Source: an uncultured Pseudomonadales bacterium
GTDB lineage: Bacteria; Pseudomonadota; Gammaproteobacteria; Pseudomonadales; Azotimanducaceae
DNA: 64,000 bases
Direction of reading: 5' to 3'
Assembly: GCA_958296195.1 (NCBI GenBank)
Contig: OY282455.1
Span: 2,852,001 to 2,916,000 of the forward strand
Shown here: positions 40,847-50,505 of the stretch, piece by piece
Layout of the letters: every line of letters begins with the position of its first letter
Numbering within the stretch: position 1 is the first letter of the stretch
Made by a program: the position numbers and the translations under genes
Notes under the pieces: generated by a model
The model's database searches: none
What the model was told of the DNA's origin: nothing
What the model saw: only the letters and a program-made list of their open reading frames with translations

Positions 40847-40884
40847 AAAATGCCGAAAAATTTCGAACGACTAGCCCTCCGCCA
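40847..40884. repeat. Outer right end of the array with final spacer
   Basis: The right arm (40847-40873) ends with CGAACGACTA and is followed by GCCCTCCGCCA (40874-40884). The next bases (AATTCAAAGCC) do not match a left end, so this is where the array meets the chromosome. The repeated 10 bases CCCTCCGCCA bracket everything from the tRNA to here. Confidence 0.85.
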
Positions 40885-41081
40885 AATTCAAAGCCGGAGC
40901 ACGGTGCCGCCGGGTTCAAGAAGCCGGCGACAGCCGGCTTGGACGGGCGCAGCCCGCCCCGAAGGGGCTGCGGCGCCCAAGGGCGGCGCAGTCAATCCCC
41001 GCCCCGCCAAAAAACATTCGTGTTTGACGGTTTTTCCATTACAATCCATTTTGAATTCATTCAGCTAGGGAGGCATGCGCA
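40885..41081. other. Interval between the array and the TonB receptor gene
   Basis: There are no genes. Two GC-rich hairpins are visible: GCCGGC-gaca-GCCGGC near 40922 and a longer one around 40950-40990. TACAAT at about 41040 may be the -10 for the receptor gene, whose ribosome-binding site is GGGAGG at 41068. Confidence 0.4.
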
Positions 41082-43409
41082 ATGAAATTCAGGTCTTTTG
41101 TGTTCCCCACCGCGTTTCTGGGTCTGTCGGCTTTGCTGTTGGGCGCGGCTGCGCCGGCCGCGGCACAGGATGAAGACGATCTCGAGGCCCGCTACGGCGT
41201 CCTGGAGGAAGTGGTCAGCACCGCCCGCAAGCGGGAGGAGCCGCTGCAGGAGACGCCGGTGGCCTCCACCGTGCTGTCGGGAGAGCGGCTGGATCGGGCT
41301 TTTGCGCCGAATCTGGCGGCCATGCCCTTTCTGGCGCCGAACGTCAACCTGTCCAACGGCCTGCTGACCTCGGTTTTGTATCCCTCCATCCGCGGCTACA
41401 CGCTGACGGACGTGGACTCCACTTTCGACCCGCCGGTGGCCATCATGGTCAACGGCATCTACTACTCCCGCCCGATCATGAACAACCTGGACATGTTCGA
41501 CGTGGAGCAACTGGAGATTCTACGCGGCCCGCAGGGCACCCTATTCGGACGCAACACCGCCGCCGGCGCCATTCAACTGCGCACCAAGCGGCCCACGGAC
41601 GAATATGCAACCTCCGGCAAGCTAACGCTGGGCAGCTACGGCACACGGAACGTGCGCGCTGCGGTGAACGTCCCATTGGTGGAGGGCCGGGTCAACGCCA
41701 GACTCGCCGCCTACTCCCTGAATTCGGACGGTTGGTACAAGAGTGCGATCACCGGCAGCAGTTCGCAGCGCAAGCTGGGCAAGGAGGACAAGCTAAGCGT
41801 CCGCCCGACCTTGCAGTTCATCCTGAGCGACGCCATGGAACTGACACTGATCGGCGAGTATCACCGGGACAGCTCCCACATCAAGCCGCAGAAGAACTAC
41901 TCCGGGCCAGCCCGCTCCCTGTGCGGCAACCACGGCTATTGCGGCGTTCCCTTCGATCAAGGCGGCAAGCGGGACGACTACCAGGCGGACATCATCGAAC
42001 CCGGCTTCGTCGATGTGGAGATCATCTCCATCACCAAGGAGTTCAACTGGGACATTGAAAAGGGCACCGTCACTTGGCTGAGCAACTTCCGGGACACAGA
42101 CGAACTTTGGGTCTATGACGCGGACGGCGTGGGCACCTACGACATGTTTCTGGTCGATAGACGCCAGCCCCACCAGCAATGGTCCACCGAACTGCGCTTC
42201 GCCTCCGATGGCTTTGACCGCATCGACTTCATCGGTGGATTGTTCTACTTCCATCAGGAGTACGACTTGGAGCGCAGAACCGGCATCGGCTCCGACCGCT
42301 TGTCGCCGCCGAACCCGAACGCATTTGTAATTCCCCTGTTCAGCGTCACGGGCCAGGAGCACGACGCTTGGTCCGTGTTCGGCGAACTGAACTACGACCT
42401 CACCGAGCAGCTCACCGTCACCGTCGGTGGGCGCTACACGGATGAAAAGAAGGACTTCTACCAGCGCACCTTCGCGGTGTATCCCAATACCGGGCCAAGA
42501 AGGGACATATCCGAATCCTGGAGCGACGCTGGCCCCAAGTTCGGGCTGCGCTATCAGGTTAATCCAGAGATAATGGCCTACGCCAGCTATCAAAAGGGTT
42601 TCAAGAGCGGCGGGTTCAACGGCCGTTGTGGGCAGAGCGCCACCTGCGATCGCTCCTTTGATCCGGAGGAGGTGAACGGTTACGAGTTGGGGCTGAAGGC
42701 GGACCTGTTCGACAATCGGGTGCGCACCAACCTCGCCCTGTTCCTGACCCAAATTGACGGCTTGCAGCGCGGCCGCTTGGTGCCCTTGCCGCCGGGCGCC
42801 ACCAACCCCCAGGAGACGGTGACCGATAACGCCGCCAAAGCGGAGATGAAGGGCATCGAACTGGAGGTGTCCGCTTGGGTCACGCCGGATTTGCGGCTTG
42901 ACTTCACCTTGGGCGTTCTGGATGCCGAGTACAAGGACTTCTGCGCCGACATCAACGGTGCCGGGCTCTATGACGCAGTGCCCACTTCGGACTGCGGCGG
43001 CGAAGTGGTCCTTGCCATCGACAATCCGGAAGGGCCGGACGCCTACATCGTCGATGAGGACAACTCCGACAACGAGGTTCAGTTGGCGCCCAAGTTCAAC
43101 GCCTCGGTTTCCGGCAGCTACAACATCGCCCTGCAGAACGGCGGCGTTGTATCCCTGAACGCCACCTACAGCTATGTGGATGAATTGTTCACGGACTTAA
43201 CAGAGGCCAGCTACCGCCCGTCGGTGAGTTTCGTCGATGCCAGCGTCACCTACGAAGCGCCCAGCCGCAACTACAAGGTCAGCGTTTACGGCAAGAACCT
43301 AACCGATGAGATCTATGTGGTTACCCGCACCATCGTGCCGCCGCTGTTCGACTACCGCAACGTCAGCCCGCCACGCATGTGGGGCGTCGAGTTCATGTGG
43401 GACCTTTAG
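41082..43409 (+). CDS. TonB-dependent outer-membrane receptor
   Basis: This 775-residue protein has a signal peptide to about residue 28 (ALLLGAAAPAAAQDE). The plug domain has VVSTARKREEPLQETPV near the TonB box, ILRGPQGTLFGRNTAAGAI, and PSIRGYT. The C-terminal barrel repeats FGLRYQVNPEIMAYASYQKGFKSGGFN, typical of receptors for organic substrates. It ends WDL rather than the usual Phe. The ligand cannot be read. A terminator-like hairpin follows, then an oxidoreductase gene. Confidence 0.9.
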   Translation: MKFRSFVFPTAFLGLSALLLGAAAPAAAQDEDDLEARYGVLEEVVSTARKREEPLQETPVASTVLSGERLDRAFAPNLAAMPFLAPNVNLSNGLLTSVLYPSIRGYTLTDVDSTFDPPVAIMVNGIYYSRPIMNNLDMFDVEQLEILRGPQGTLFGRNTAAGAIQLRTKRPTDEYATSGKLTLGSYGTRNVRAAVNVPLVEGRVNARLAAYSLNSDGWYKSAITGSSSQRKLGKEDKLSVRPTLQFILSDAMELTLIGEYHRDSSHIKPQKNYSGPARSLCGNHGYCGVPFDQGGKRDDYQADIIEPGFVDVEIISITKEFNWDIEKGTVTWLSNFRDTDELWVYDADGVGTYDMFLVDRRQPHQQWSTELRFASDGFDRIDFIGGLFYFHQEYDLERRTGIGSDRLSPPNPNAFVIPLFSVTGQEHDAWSVFGELNYDLTEQLTVTVGGRYTDEKKDFYQRTFAVYPNTGPRRDISESWSDAGPKFGLRYQVNPEIMAYASYQKGFKSGGFNGRCGQSATCDRSFDPEEVNGYELGLKADLFDNRVRTNLALFLTQIDGLQRGRLVPLPPGATNPQETVTDNAAKAEMKGIELEVSAWVTPDLRLDFTLGVLDAEYKDFCADINGAGLYDAVPTSDCGGEVVLAIDNPEGPDAYIVDEDNSDNEVQLAPKFNASVSGSYNIALQNGGVVSLNATYSYVDELFTDLTEASYRPSVSFVDASVTYEAPSRNYKVSVYGKNLTDEIYVVTRTIVPPLFDYRNVSPPRMWGVEFMWDL

Positions 43410-43432
43410 GGGCCAATGTCCTCCATTGATGG

Positions 43433-43466
43433 CAAGCGCATCCGCCACACCGGTTGGATGCGCTTG
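43433..43466 (+). terminator. Hairpin after the TonB receptor gene
   Basis: An 11-bp perfect stem CAAGCGCATCC / GGATGCGCTTG with a 12-base loop begins 24 bp after the stop. It is followed by TTCCTG rather than a long T run, so Rho-independent termination would be weak. Confidence 0.5.
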
Positions 43467-43539
43467 TTCCTGTGGCGTCCACGGCTAGGCGGAGTGCGGG
43501 GTTGATTCCCTTTAAGCGCTTGCAGCCACGGATGCCGGC

Positions 43540-44550
43540 ATGAATCGCAAATGGGTGGTCGCCTCAAGGCCCGAAGTGGAGGTGCAGGCGCACAACTTTG
43601 AGCTGAAGCAGGAGCTCGTCCCTGTCGTTCCACCCGGCGCCGTGCTGGTGAAGACCCGCTACCTTGTGGTCAGCCCGCCGGCCCGCATGGCCTTGGTTTC
43701 CGGCGGCATCGCTGGCCGGCCCATCCCCATCGGCGCCACCATGCGCGGCAGCGGCTTGGGGGAGGTGGTGGAGTCCCGCCACGCGGACTTCGCCGCCGGG
43801 GACTTGGTGGCCGGCGAGCTCGGCTGGCAGCAATACGCCGTCTCCGACGGGGCAAGGCGCCGTCCGGTGCGCAAGGTGCAAGGCCGCTCTGGATTGGCGG
43901 ACAGCACCTTGCTGCACGTCATGGGCAGTGGCGGCGCCACCGCCTACTTCGGCATGACGGTCTATTGCCGGCCGCGCCCTGGCGACACCTTGGTGGTGTC
44001 CGCCGCCGCCGGCAACGTCGGCATGCTCGTCTGCCAGCTTGGCCGCCTGCAGGGCTGCCGGGTGGTGGGCATCGCCGGCAGCCGTGGGAAGTGCGATTGG
44101 CTAGTGAATGAATTGGGCTGCGCCGCCGCCATCGACTACAAAGCGGAGGACGTGGGCGAACGGCTAAACCAAACCTGCCCGGACGGCATCGACATCTACT
44201 TCGACAATGTGGGCGGCGCCACTCTGGACGCCGCCTTGGCGCGGATTGCCCAGGGTGCCCGGGTGGTGCTGTGCGGTGGCACCTCCCAATACAACAACGA
44301 TTTGGACTGGTACGGCCCCAAGAACTACTTCAATTTGGTCTATAAGCAGGCGGAGATGGCCGGCTTCTATGTTTTCAACTTCGCGGACCGCTTTGAGGAG
44401 GCCCACTCGCGCCTAGCGGCGTTGCTCGAGAACGGCAGCCTCATCTACAAGGAGGATGTGCTGGAAGGCATCGAACAAGCCCCGGAGGCGCTGATGCGCA
44501 TTTTCCGCGGCGACAACTTCGGCGTGCAGTTAGTGAAGGTGGCGGACTAG
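43540..44550 (+). CDS. NADP-dependent MDR oxidoreductase (CurA/prostaglandin reductase-like)
   Basis: The 336-residue protein belongs to the medium-chain dehydrogenase/reductase branch without zinc, which reduces alpha,beta-unsaturated ketones with NADPH. It starts MNRKWVVASRPEVEVQAHNF, a typical opening of the CurA/YncB group, has the Rossmann segment TLVVSAAAGNVGMLVCQLGRL (about residues 151-171), and the segment GIDIYFDNVGGATLDAAL. The substrate is unknown. It stands alone after the TonB receptor gene. Confidence 0.85.
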   Translation: MNRKWVVASRPEVEVQAHNFELKQELVPVVPPGAVLVKTRYLVVSPPARMALVSGGIAGRPIPIGATMRGSGLGEVVESRHADFAAGDLVAGELGWQQYAVSDGARRRPVRKVQGRSGLADSTLLHVMGSGGATAYFGMTVYCRPRPGDTLVVSAAAGNVGMLVCQLGRLQGCRVVGIAGSRGKCDWLVNELGCAAAIDYKAEDVGERLNQTCPDGIDIYFDNVGGATLDAALARIAQGARVVLCGGTSQYNNDLDWYGPKNYFNLVYKQAEMAGFYVFNFADRFEEAHSRLAALLENGSLIYKEDVLEGIEQAPEALMRIFRGDNFGVQLVKVAD

Positions 44551-44579
44551 CCGCACTCCGCGGAACTTGCTCTGGGGTG

Positions 44580-44915
44580 CTACACGAAGGTTCTAACCAG
44601 CGCGATGACAACGCTGGCCAAGGCCGCGCTGGTGATGCCGAGCAGCCAGCGCTGCATGGAGGACTCGCGCTCCGAGATCAGCGTTTTCAGGTCCGCAATG
44701 GAAGTGCGCAGTTCGGCCTTCACATCGGCGATTGAGGCCCCAACCTCCGCCTTTGTGTCCACGACTTCCCGGCGCGCCAAGGCGATGTCCTCCCGGGTGG
44801 CCATGAACTCGATCCTCGCTTCGATTCGAGCTAGACGCTCACCGAAGATCCCTCCGCCGACATCTTCATTCCGGGGCGTGGCGGAGGGGTTGGGATTGCT
44901 GTTTTCGGGTTTCAT
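44580..44915 (-). CDS. Small coiled-coil protein with C-terminal membrane anchor
   Basis: This 111-residue protein has a polar N-terminus and heptad-like repeats over residues 30-85 (ADVKAELRTSIADLKTLISE). A single C-terminal hydrophobic segment (LLGITSAALASVVIALVRTF) would anchor it in the membrane as a tail. The type is common next to mobile or accessory genes and is called DUF1640-like or unnamed; I assign no function. It converges with the oxidoreductase gene. Confidence 0.6.
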   Translation of the reverse strand: MKPENSNPNPSATPRNEDVGGGIFGERLARIEARIEFMATREDIALARREVVDTKAEVGASIADVKAELRTSIADLKTLISERESSMQRWLLGITSAALASVVIALVRTFV

Positions 44916-45124
44916 GAAGCCTTGCCCTTTGGGGATTACATGCTTGAAAAGCCATGCTAATGCCCCTGACCGCTGCCCGCAACGCCGTTTTGGATGGAAA
45001 ACTTGTAGGAGAATCGCCCGCCATTGCCGCGCAGCACTTGCGCGTGAACAGGTCGGCGATTATTGTTCGCATCTGACCGCAGCCTCGTTTTCCCTTGCAG
45101 TCCATCCAACCGAAAGGAGACATT

Positions 45125-45592
45125 GTGGGCGCTGAGTTGGGCATCGTCAATGAAGCCGCCGGCCAGAACCTCTGGCCGTTGCTCATCTACGCCCTGTGCG
45201 TGGCAGCGGTGCTGGCCGTCTCCATTGGCGGCTCCTGGTTGTTGGGCGCCCGCACCCGCCGGCGCAAGGCCACGGACATGCCGTTTGAGTCCGGCATCAT
45301 CGCAGTCGGCGAGGCGGAGCAAACCCGGCTGTCCATAGAGTTTTACCTCATCGCCATGTTCTTCGTGATTTTTGACTTGGAGACCATCTTCATCTTCGGC
45401 TGGGCGGTCGCCTTCTTCGAACTCGGCTGGCGCGGCTATGTCGGCGCCGCAGTGTTCATCCTCATTCTGCTGGTCGCCTTGGTTTACGAGTGGCGCAGCG
45501 GCGCCTTGGACTGGGGCGTCAAGCAGCGGCTTGTGCGCCGGGACTACGCGCGTTCCCCCTCGGTGCCGGCGGCAACGGCCGAGGGCGCCTAG
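45125..45592 (+). CDS. nuoA: NADH-quinone oxidoreductase subunit A
   Basis: NuoA is a small membrane subunit of complex I near the quinone site. The 155-residue protein has three hydrophobic segments and the conserved DMPFESGI and [21 protein letters not shown] start at GTG 45125, where AAGGAG lies 5 bases upstream; a TTG at 45095 is less likely. First gene of the nuo operon. Confidence 0.95.
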   Translation: MGAELGIVNEAAGQNLWPLLIYALCVAAVLAVSIGGSWLLGARTRRRKATDMPFESGIIAVGEAEQTRLSIEFYLIAMFFVIFDLETIFIFGWAVAFFELGWRGYVGAAVFILILLVALVYEWRSGALDWGVKQRLVRRDYARSPSVPAATAEGA

Positions 45593-45593
45593 G

Positions 45594-46310
45594 ATGCAGT
45601 GGCGGCTGGTCAAGGCGGAGCCGGATGCACCCATGGCCGCACCGGACGCGGTCTATGATGAGCAGGTGGCCAAGGGCTTCCTCACCGCCAAGCTGGACGA
45701 TTTGGTGGCTTGGGGCCGCGCCAACTCCATGTGGCCGTTCAACTTCGGCCTGTCCTGCTGCTATGTGGAGATGGCCACCGCCCTGACGCCCCGGCACGAC
45801 TTGGCCCGCTTCGGCGCGGAGGTCATTCGCGCCACGCCGCGCCAGGCGGACCTCATCGTCATTTCCGGCACCGTGTTCCGCAAGATGGCGCCGGTGTTGC
45901 AGCATCTCTACGATCAGTTGCTGGAGCCGAAGTGGGTTATCTCCATGGGCTCCTGCGCCAACTCCGGCGGTATGTTCGACATTTACAGCGTCGTTCAGGG
46001 AGTGGACAAGTTTCTGCCGGTCGATGTGTACGTACCCGGCTGCCCGCCCCGCCCGGAAGCGCTGCTGCAGGGGTTGACCTTGCTGCAGGAAGCGGTCAAG
46101 AACCGGCCGCGCCCATACAGTTGGCTGGTGGGTGAGGACGGCGCGGTCAGCAAATACCAGCCCAGCCAGCGGGATGCGCATACGCCGCAGCGCATGCGGG
46201 CCACGGTTCTCGAGGAGCCCACCAGCGTTGGGGACGCCCCCCTGTCCAAGGAATTGCTGCGCGAGAAACGCGAATCCCCGGCCGTCCGCATCGGGCGCCG
46301 GAAAGGCTGA
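45594..46310 (+). CDS. nuoB: NADH-quinone oxidoreductase subunit B
   Basis: NuoB holds cluster N2, the last Fe-S centre before quinone. The 238-residue protein has the ligands [20 protein letters not shown] and [12 protein letters not shown]. The N-terminus before MWPFNFG and the charged C-terminal tail are longer than in E. coli. It begins one base after the nuoA stop and overlaps nuoCD by one base. Confidence 0.96.
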   Translation: MQWRLVKAEPDAPMAAPDAVYDEQVAKGFLTAKLDDLVAWGRANSMWPFNFGLSCCYVEMATALTPRHDLARFGAEVIRATPRQADLIVISGTVFRKMAPVLQHLYDQLLEPKWVISMGSCANSGGMFDIYSVVQGVDKFLPVDVYVPGCPPRPEALLQGLTLLQEAVKNRPRPYSWLVGEDGAVSKYQPSQRDAHTPQRMRATVLEEPTSVGDAPLSKELLREKRESPAVRIGRRKG

Positions 46311-48082
46311 TGGCGGCGGCAGCGGCAGCGCCGGCCGTCTCTGACGCACCGGGATCAAGCCCCTCACTGGATGCTGTTTGGCGGCAGCGCCTTGGTGGCG
46401 ATGTTCAAGTCCAGGAAAGCGCGGACGGCATCCCCAATCTTTGGGTGCCCCGGGAGCGCTTGCTGCAGGTGATGCGCAGCCTCAAGCCGGATTACCCCAT
46501 GCTGTTCGACCTCTCCGCTGTGGATGAGCGCGCCCGCACCCAGCGCAATGGCCTGCCGGACAGCGACTTCACGGTGTTCTACCACCTGTTGTCCCTGAAC
46601 GGCAAAGGCGACGTGCGCGTCAAGGTGGCCCTGCCGGAGGCGGACGGCAATCTGCCCAGCCTGACTCCGGTTTGGCCGGCCGCCAACTGGTACGAACGCG
46701 AAGCCTACGACATGTTCGGCCTCAACTTTGAAGGCCATCCCAACCTCTACCGCATTCTGACCCCGGCGCTTTGGGAGGGCCATCCGCTACGCAAGGAGCA
46801 TCCGGCCCGAGCCACGGAAATGGACCCCTTCCACATGACGGACGAGCTGCTGGACGCCCAGCAGGACAGCCTGCGCTTCAAGCCGGAGGAGTGGGGCATG
46901 TCCCGGGGCGCCAAGCACACGGACTTCATGTTCCTGAACCTAGGGCCGAACCATCCCAGCGTTCACGGCGTGTTCCGCATTGCCCTGCAGTTGGACGGCG
47001 AGGTGGTGGTGGATGCAGTGCCGGACATCGGCTACCACCACCGCGGTGCGGAGAAGATGGGGGAGCGGCAGTCCTGGCACACCTACATTCCCTACACGGA
47101 CCGGGTGGACTACCTAGGCGGGGTGATGAACAACCTGCCCTACGTCATGGCCGTGGAGCGCATGGCCGGCATTCAGGTGCCGGAGCGGGCGCAGGTGATC
47201 CGCGTGATGATGGCGGAGTTCTTCCGCATCGCCAGCCACCTGCTGTTCTTCGGCACCTTCGCCCAGGACGTCGGGCAGATGTCCCCGGTTTTCTACATGT
47301 TCGCGGATCGGGAGCGGCTGTTCAGCATCGTCGAGGCCATCACTGGCGGGCGCATGCATCCGGCCTGGTTCCGTATCGGCGGCGTGACGCAAGACCTGCC
47401 GGACGGCTGGGATGTCATGGTGCGGGATTTCGTCGATTACATGCCGGCGCGCATGGACCACTACGACAAGATGGCCACCACCAACAGCATCCTCAAGAAG
47501 CGCACCGTCGGCGTCGGCCAGTACGACACCGCCGAAGCCATCGAATGGGGCGTCACCGGCCCGGGGCTGCGGGCCACCGGTCTGGATTGGGACCTGCGCA
47601 AGAAGCGCCCCTACAGCGGCTACGACCAGTTCGATTTCGAGGTGCCCATCGCCAACAACGGGGACTGCTACGACCGCTGCGTGGTGCGGGTGGAGGAGAT
47701 CCGCCAAAGCCTGCGCATCATCCGCCAGTGCTTGGACAACATGCCTTCCGGTCCCTACAAGGCGGACCACCCCCAAGCGACGCCGCCGCCCAAGGAGCGG
47801 ACGATGCAGGACATCGAGACCCTCATCCAGCACTTCCTGAACGTCAGTTGGGGGCCGGTGCTGCCGCCGTCCGAATGCAGCGTCATGGTGGAGGCCACCA
47901 AGGGCCTGAACTCCTATTACCTCACCTCCGACGGCGGCACCATGTCCTACCGCACCCGCATCCGCACCCCGTCGTTCCCACACTTGCAGATGATCCCGCT
48001 GATCTCCCGGGGCTTCATGATCGCGGACCTCATCGCCATCATCGCCAGCATCGACTTCGTGATGGCGGACGTGGACCGCTAG
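46310..48082 (+). CDS. nuoCD: NADH-quinone oxidoreductase subunit C/D fusion
   Basis: The 590-residue protein joins NuoC (to about residue 175; [22 protein letters not shown]) and NuoD (from about residue 200; [25 protein letters not shown]). NuoD with NuoB forms the quinone-binding end of the peripheral arm; the conserved His and Tyr of the quinone site are in these segments. The fusion is normal for enteric and Pseudomonas-type complex I. Confidence 0.96.
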   Translation: MAAAAAAPAVSDAPGSSPSLDAVWRQRLGGDVQVQESADGIPNLWVPRERLLQVMRSLKPDYPMLFDLSAVDERARTQRNGLPDSDFTVFYHLLSLNGKGDVRVKVALPEADGNLPSLTPVWPAANWYEREAYDMFGLNFEGHPNLYRILTPALWEGHPLRKEHPARATEMDPFHMTDELLDAQQDSLRFKPEEWGMSRGAKHTDFMFLNLGPNHPSVHGVFRIALQLDGEVVVDAVPDIGYHHRGAEKMGERQSWHTYIPYTDRVDYLGGVMNNLPYVMAVERMAGIQVPERAQVIRVMMAEFFRIASHLLFFGTFAQDVGQMSPVFYMFADRERLFSIVEAITGGRMHPAWFRIGGVTQDLPDGWDVMVRDFVDYMPARMDHYDKMATTNSILKKRTVGVGQYDTAEAIEWGVTGPGLRATGLDWDLRKKRPYSGYDQFDFEVPIANNGDCYDRCVVRVEEIRQSLRIIRQCLDNMPSGPYKADHPQATPPPKERTMQDIETLIQHFLNVSWGPVLPPSECSVMVEATKGLNSYYLTSDGGTMSYRTRIRTPSFPHLQMIPLISRGFMIADLIAIIASIDFVMADVDR

Positions 48083-48094
48083 GGGAGGGAGGGC

Positions 48095-48583
48095 ATGGCC
48101 GAAGCAGCGCTAATCGAAGTGCTCACCGACGCGGAGGTGTGCGAAATAGAGGCGGAATGCGCCCACCTGCCGGACCGCAAGTCCGCCGCCATCGACGCCA
48201 TGATGATCGTGCAGCGACACCGCGGCTGGGTGTCCGACGAGAGCCTAGCCGCCATCGCCCGCCTGCTCGGCATGTCCACCGCTGCCTTGGACAGCATCGC
48301 CACCTTCTACAACCTGATCTACCGCCAACCGGTGGGCCGCCATGTAGTCATGGTCTGCGACAGCGTCTCCTGCTATGTGATGGGCGCGGATGGGCTGAGG
48401 AAGCAGGTGGAGGAGCATCTGGGCATCAAGCTAGGCGAAACGACGGACGATGGGCGTTTCACCTTGTTGCCGATCGTGTGCTTGGGCGCCTGCGACAAGG
48501 CACCGACGATGATGATTGGTGAAGACTTAATTGAGAACGTAGCGGCGGAGAAATTGGGGGAGATTTTTGGGGGATACGAGTGA
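48095..48583 (+). CDS. nuoE: NADH-quinone oxidoreductase subunit E
   Basis: NuoE is the thioredoxin-like [2Fe-2S] subunit of the NADH-oxidising tip. The 162-residue protein has the four ligands in CDSVSCYVMG and CLGACDKAP. In an uninterrupted operon nuoF follows directly; here 3.2 kb of other genes come first. Confidence 0.96.
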   Translation: MAEAALIEVLTDAEVCEIEAECAHLPDRKSAAIDAMMIVQRHRGWVSDESLAAIARLLGMSTAALDSIATFYNLIYRQPVGRHVVMVCDSVSCYVMGADGLRKQVEEHLGIKLGETTDDGRFTLLPIVCLGACDKAPTMMIGEDLIENVAAEKLGEIFGGYE

Positions 48584-48619
48584 TGGAACTGGGAAGGGTC
48601 GGCCGATAGTTGTGAAAAC

Positions 48620-48643
48620 ACCGATATGCGGAAGCATATCGGT
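48620..48643 (+). repeat. Perfect hairpin with GGAA tetraloop after nuoE
   Basis: A 10-bp perfect stem (ACCGATATGC / GCATATCGGT) closes a GGAA loop, which fits the stable GNRA class. It lies 37 bp after the nuoE stop and 33 bp before the ATPase start. No T run follows, so it looks like an mRNA-stability or regulatory hairpin rather than a terminator. Confidence 0.5.
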
Positions 48644-48675
48644 AAGGCTTGCCATTGTGCAGGGTTGATATTGCC

Positions 48676-49803
48676 ATGAAACTCATCGAACTTCATGCGA
48701 ATTGCTACCGCAGCCTGCGCAGTGCGCAAATCGAATTGAACAACTTCAATCTGTTCATTGGCGCCAACGCCGCGGGCAAGAGCACCATCCTTGATGCATT
48801 GCGCTTCCTGAACGAAGCTGTTCTGCGCCGTGACTTCAAGGCCCCGATGTTCTCCCGTGGCGGCATGCTTCATCTTGCGTGGAAGGGGGCAGCGGCGGAG
48901 AGCATCGAATTGGCGGTAAGCATGGAGGATTGCGATACCATCTATGAGTGGTCCATTCGACTTACCCGTAACGGCTACGAGTTTGATGTCCAAGAAGAAT
49001 TGGATAGCCGGCGACCAGGCTCTCCGCCCGTGCGCTTGTTGACCTCGGATAAGGGGGAAGGCTGGTGGTGGTCTGGAGATAAGGGTGAACAGGTCTCACT
49101 ACGACAGTCGGCTGCTTCCTGTGCATTGGCGGCCGCGGCTGCTGACGCATCCTTCCCTGCCCGCGAGACGGCTGAGTTCATCGGTCGTTGGGGCTTCTTT
49201 GATCCAAATCCCTTCCTGCTTCGTCGCGATTGGGCAAGCATTGACTCTGTTGGCCTAGACCACTATGGCCGCAATCTCGGGGAAACGCTGTACGCATTGG
49301 ATAGCGCCACTCGAATGCGAATTTTGGAAGCGACCCAAGCGATCGTCGGCCTTCCGAAAACAATTGAGCCTAGGCAGGCAAGAGACGAGGATCGATTTTA
49401 TTTCGTTCAGGCCGAACCAGGGCTTCAACATACAGTGCATCAAATGGGGGCTTCCAGTGGCACCTTGCGGGTGCTGGCGCTAATGACGGCGCTGCTCACG
49501 AGTTCCAAGGCCAAGTTGATCGGCATTGAAGAGCCAGAGAACTACATCCACCCGACAGCGTTGTCCGCGTTCATGGACTATATTCAGAATGCGCGAAAAA
49601 ATACGCAGTTCATGATAACAACCCATTCGCCGCTGGTGTTGGACGCCCTAAACGAACCTGAAGCGATCTGGGTTGTGCGTCGCGATGGCGAGAACGGCAC
49701 TGTTGTCGAGGCGGACGGCAACCCGGAAGGAGTGCGCCGGGCGCTGGATGAATCCGGCTTTGGCCTCGGTGAGTACTACGAAACGCGGGGCTTTGGCAAC
49801 TAA
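48676..49803 (+). CDS. ABC/OLD-type AAA ATPase, probable defence protein
   Basis: The 375-residue protein has Walker A FIGANAAGKST (28-38), Walker B-type LIGIEEPENYIHP (about 280-292) and the His-containing TTHSPLVLDAL, the layout of SMC/RecF-like AAA_21 ATPases. Such proteins in pairs with TOPRIM nucleases act as phage sensors (PARIS, OLD and similar). The next gene, starting 1 base after the stop, encodes a TOPRIM-like protein. The pair is placed inside the nuo operon, so transcription probably comes from it. The specific defence type is inference. Confidence 0.75.
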   Translation: MKLIELHANCYRSLRSAQIELNNFNLFIGANAAGKSTILDALRFLNEAVLRRDFKAPMFSRGGMLHLAWKGAAAESIELAVSMEDCDTIYEWSIRLTRNGYEFDVQEELDSRRPGSPPVRLLTSDKGEGWWWSGDKGEQVSLRQSAASCALAAAAADASFPARETAEFIGRWGFFDPNPFLLRRDWASIDSVGLDHYGRNLGETLYALDSATRMRILEATQAIVGLPKTIEPRQARDEDRFYFVQAEPGLQHTVHQMGASSGTLRVLALMTALLTSSKAKLIGIEEPENYIHPTALSAFMDYIQNARKNTQFMITTHSPLVLDALNEPEAIWVVRRDGENGTVVEADGNPEGVRRALDESGFGLGEYYETRGFGN

Positions 49804-49804
49804 T

Positions 49805-50410
49805 GTGACCAAGCGTGTGGTCGTCCTCGCATCTGGCGAGACGGAACGCCGGGCACTTCCCCATTTGGTTCGGCATTTGGCAGACCAAGGTGTCGTTGTG
49901 GACAGCATACGCATTCCGCCCCGCCACCGTAGGCTAGACGTTTTTATGGCAGAGCGTCTTATCAAGACAGTCTGGTATGAAGATGCAAATGCTCGTCCCC
50001 GGAAATTCGTAGTTCTTGTGGACGCCGACTACTCCGCACCCAATGAGGTTTTAGCGCCAATCCAAGCCGAACTTCCTGATCGGGTCGGCGATATAGCGAC
50101 GGAGGCGCACATTCAGGTTGTTTATGCCCAACAGCACCTCGAAGCCTGGTATTTCGCTGACAGCCAAAATTTGCGGGAGTTTATCGGTCGTGATGTAGGG
50201 AATGTCGATGCTTCACGGCCAGACCGGATATCGAACCCGAAAAACCACTTGAAGAACCTGTTGGCGCAGCGTGTTTACACTGCCGGGGTCTCCGAAGAAA
50301 TCGCCAGTAGGTTGAGCACCTCCAGAATTTCGGAGCGCAGCCCCAGCTTTCGCAGCTTTATTAGCGCCCTGTTGAATGGCGATGGGCGACCTTCCCCAAC
50401 TCCTGTTTAA
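49805..50410 (+). CDS. TOPRIM-like (DUF4276-type) partner of the ATPase
   Basis: The 201-residue protein starts at GTG 49805, one base after the ATPase stop. ASGETERRALP has the conserved Glu of a TOPRIM domain (residues 12-14) and FVVLVDADYSAPN has the DxD (73-75). The C-terminal KNHLKNLL and SFRSFISALL fit DUF4276-type proteins that accompany AAA ATPases. It would be the nuclease effector. The pairing resembles PARIS AriA/AriB in layout, though not certainly homologous. Confidence 0.65.
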   Translation: MTKRVVVLASGETERRALPHLVRHLADQGVVVDSIRIPPRHRRLDVFMAERLIKTVWYEDANARPRKFVVLVDADYSAPNEVLAPIQAELPDRVGDIATEAHIQVVYAQQHLEAWYFADSQNLREFIGRDVGNVDASRPDRISNPKNHLKNLLAQRVYTAGVSEEIASRLSTSRISERSPSFRSFISALLNGDGRPSPTPV

Positions 50411-50505
50411 GCCTCAGAGGCTTTTCAAGTTATGCTACTGCTTTCGGCAATTGTCACGCGGCAACCCCGTGGGCAAACGGGCCTCGAACAGCACTTGGAG
50501 ACTTC

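Larger units (their letters stand above)
38797..40873 (+). mobile_element. tRNA-anchored terminal-repeat element, unit 4
   Basis: The left end is at 38797 and the outer right end finishes at 40873, followed by spacer GCCCTCCGCCA (40874-40884) and then non-element DNA. A 14-base remnant of a right arm lies at 39196-39209, so as in unit 1 a short left-right core precedes the cargo. The cargo is one AAA ATPase gene on the minus strand. Confidence 0.75.

Noticed and set aside
41014-41045. TTGACG and TACAAT before the TonB receptor gene as a promoter pair
   Set aside because: They are only about 10 bp apart, too close for a sigma-70 promoter.
46771-48522. Long plus-strand ORF of 583 codons overlapping nuoCD and nuoE
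   Set aside because: Out-of-frame shadow, rich in Arg, Gly and His, over well-identified nuo genes.
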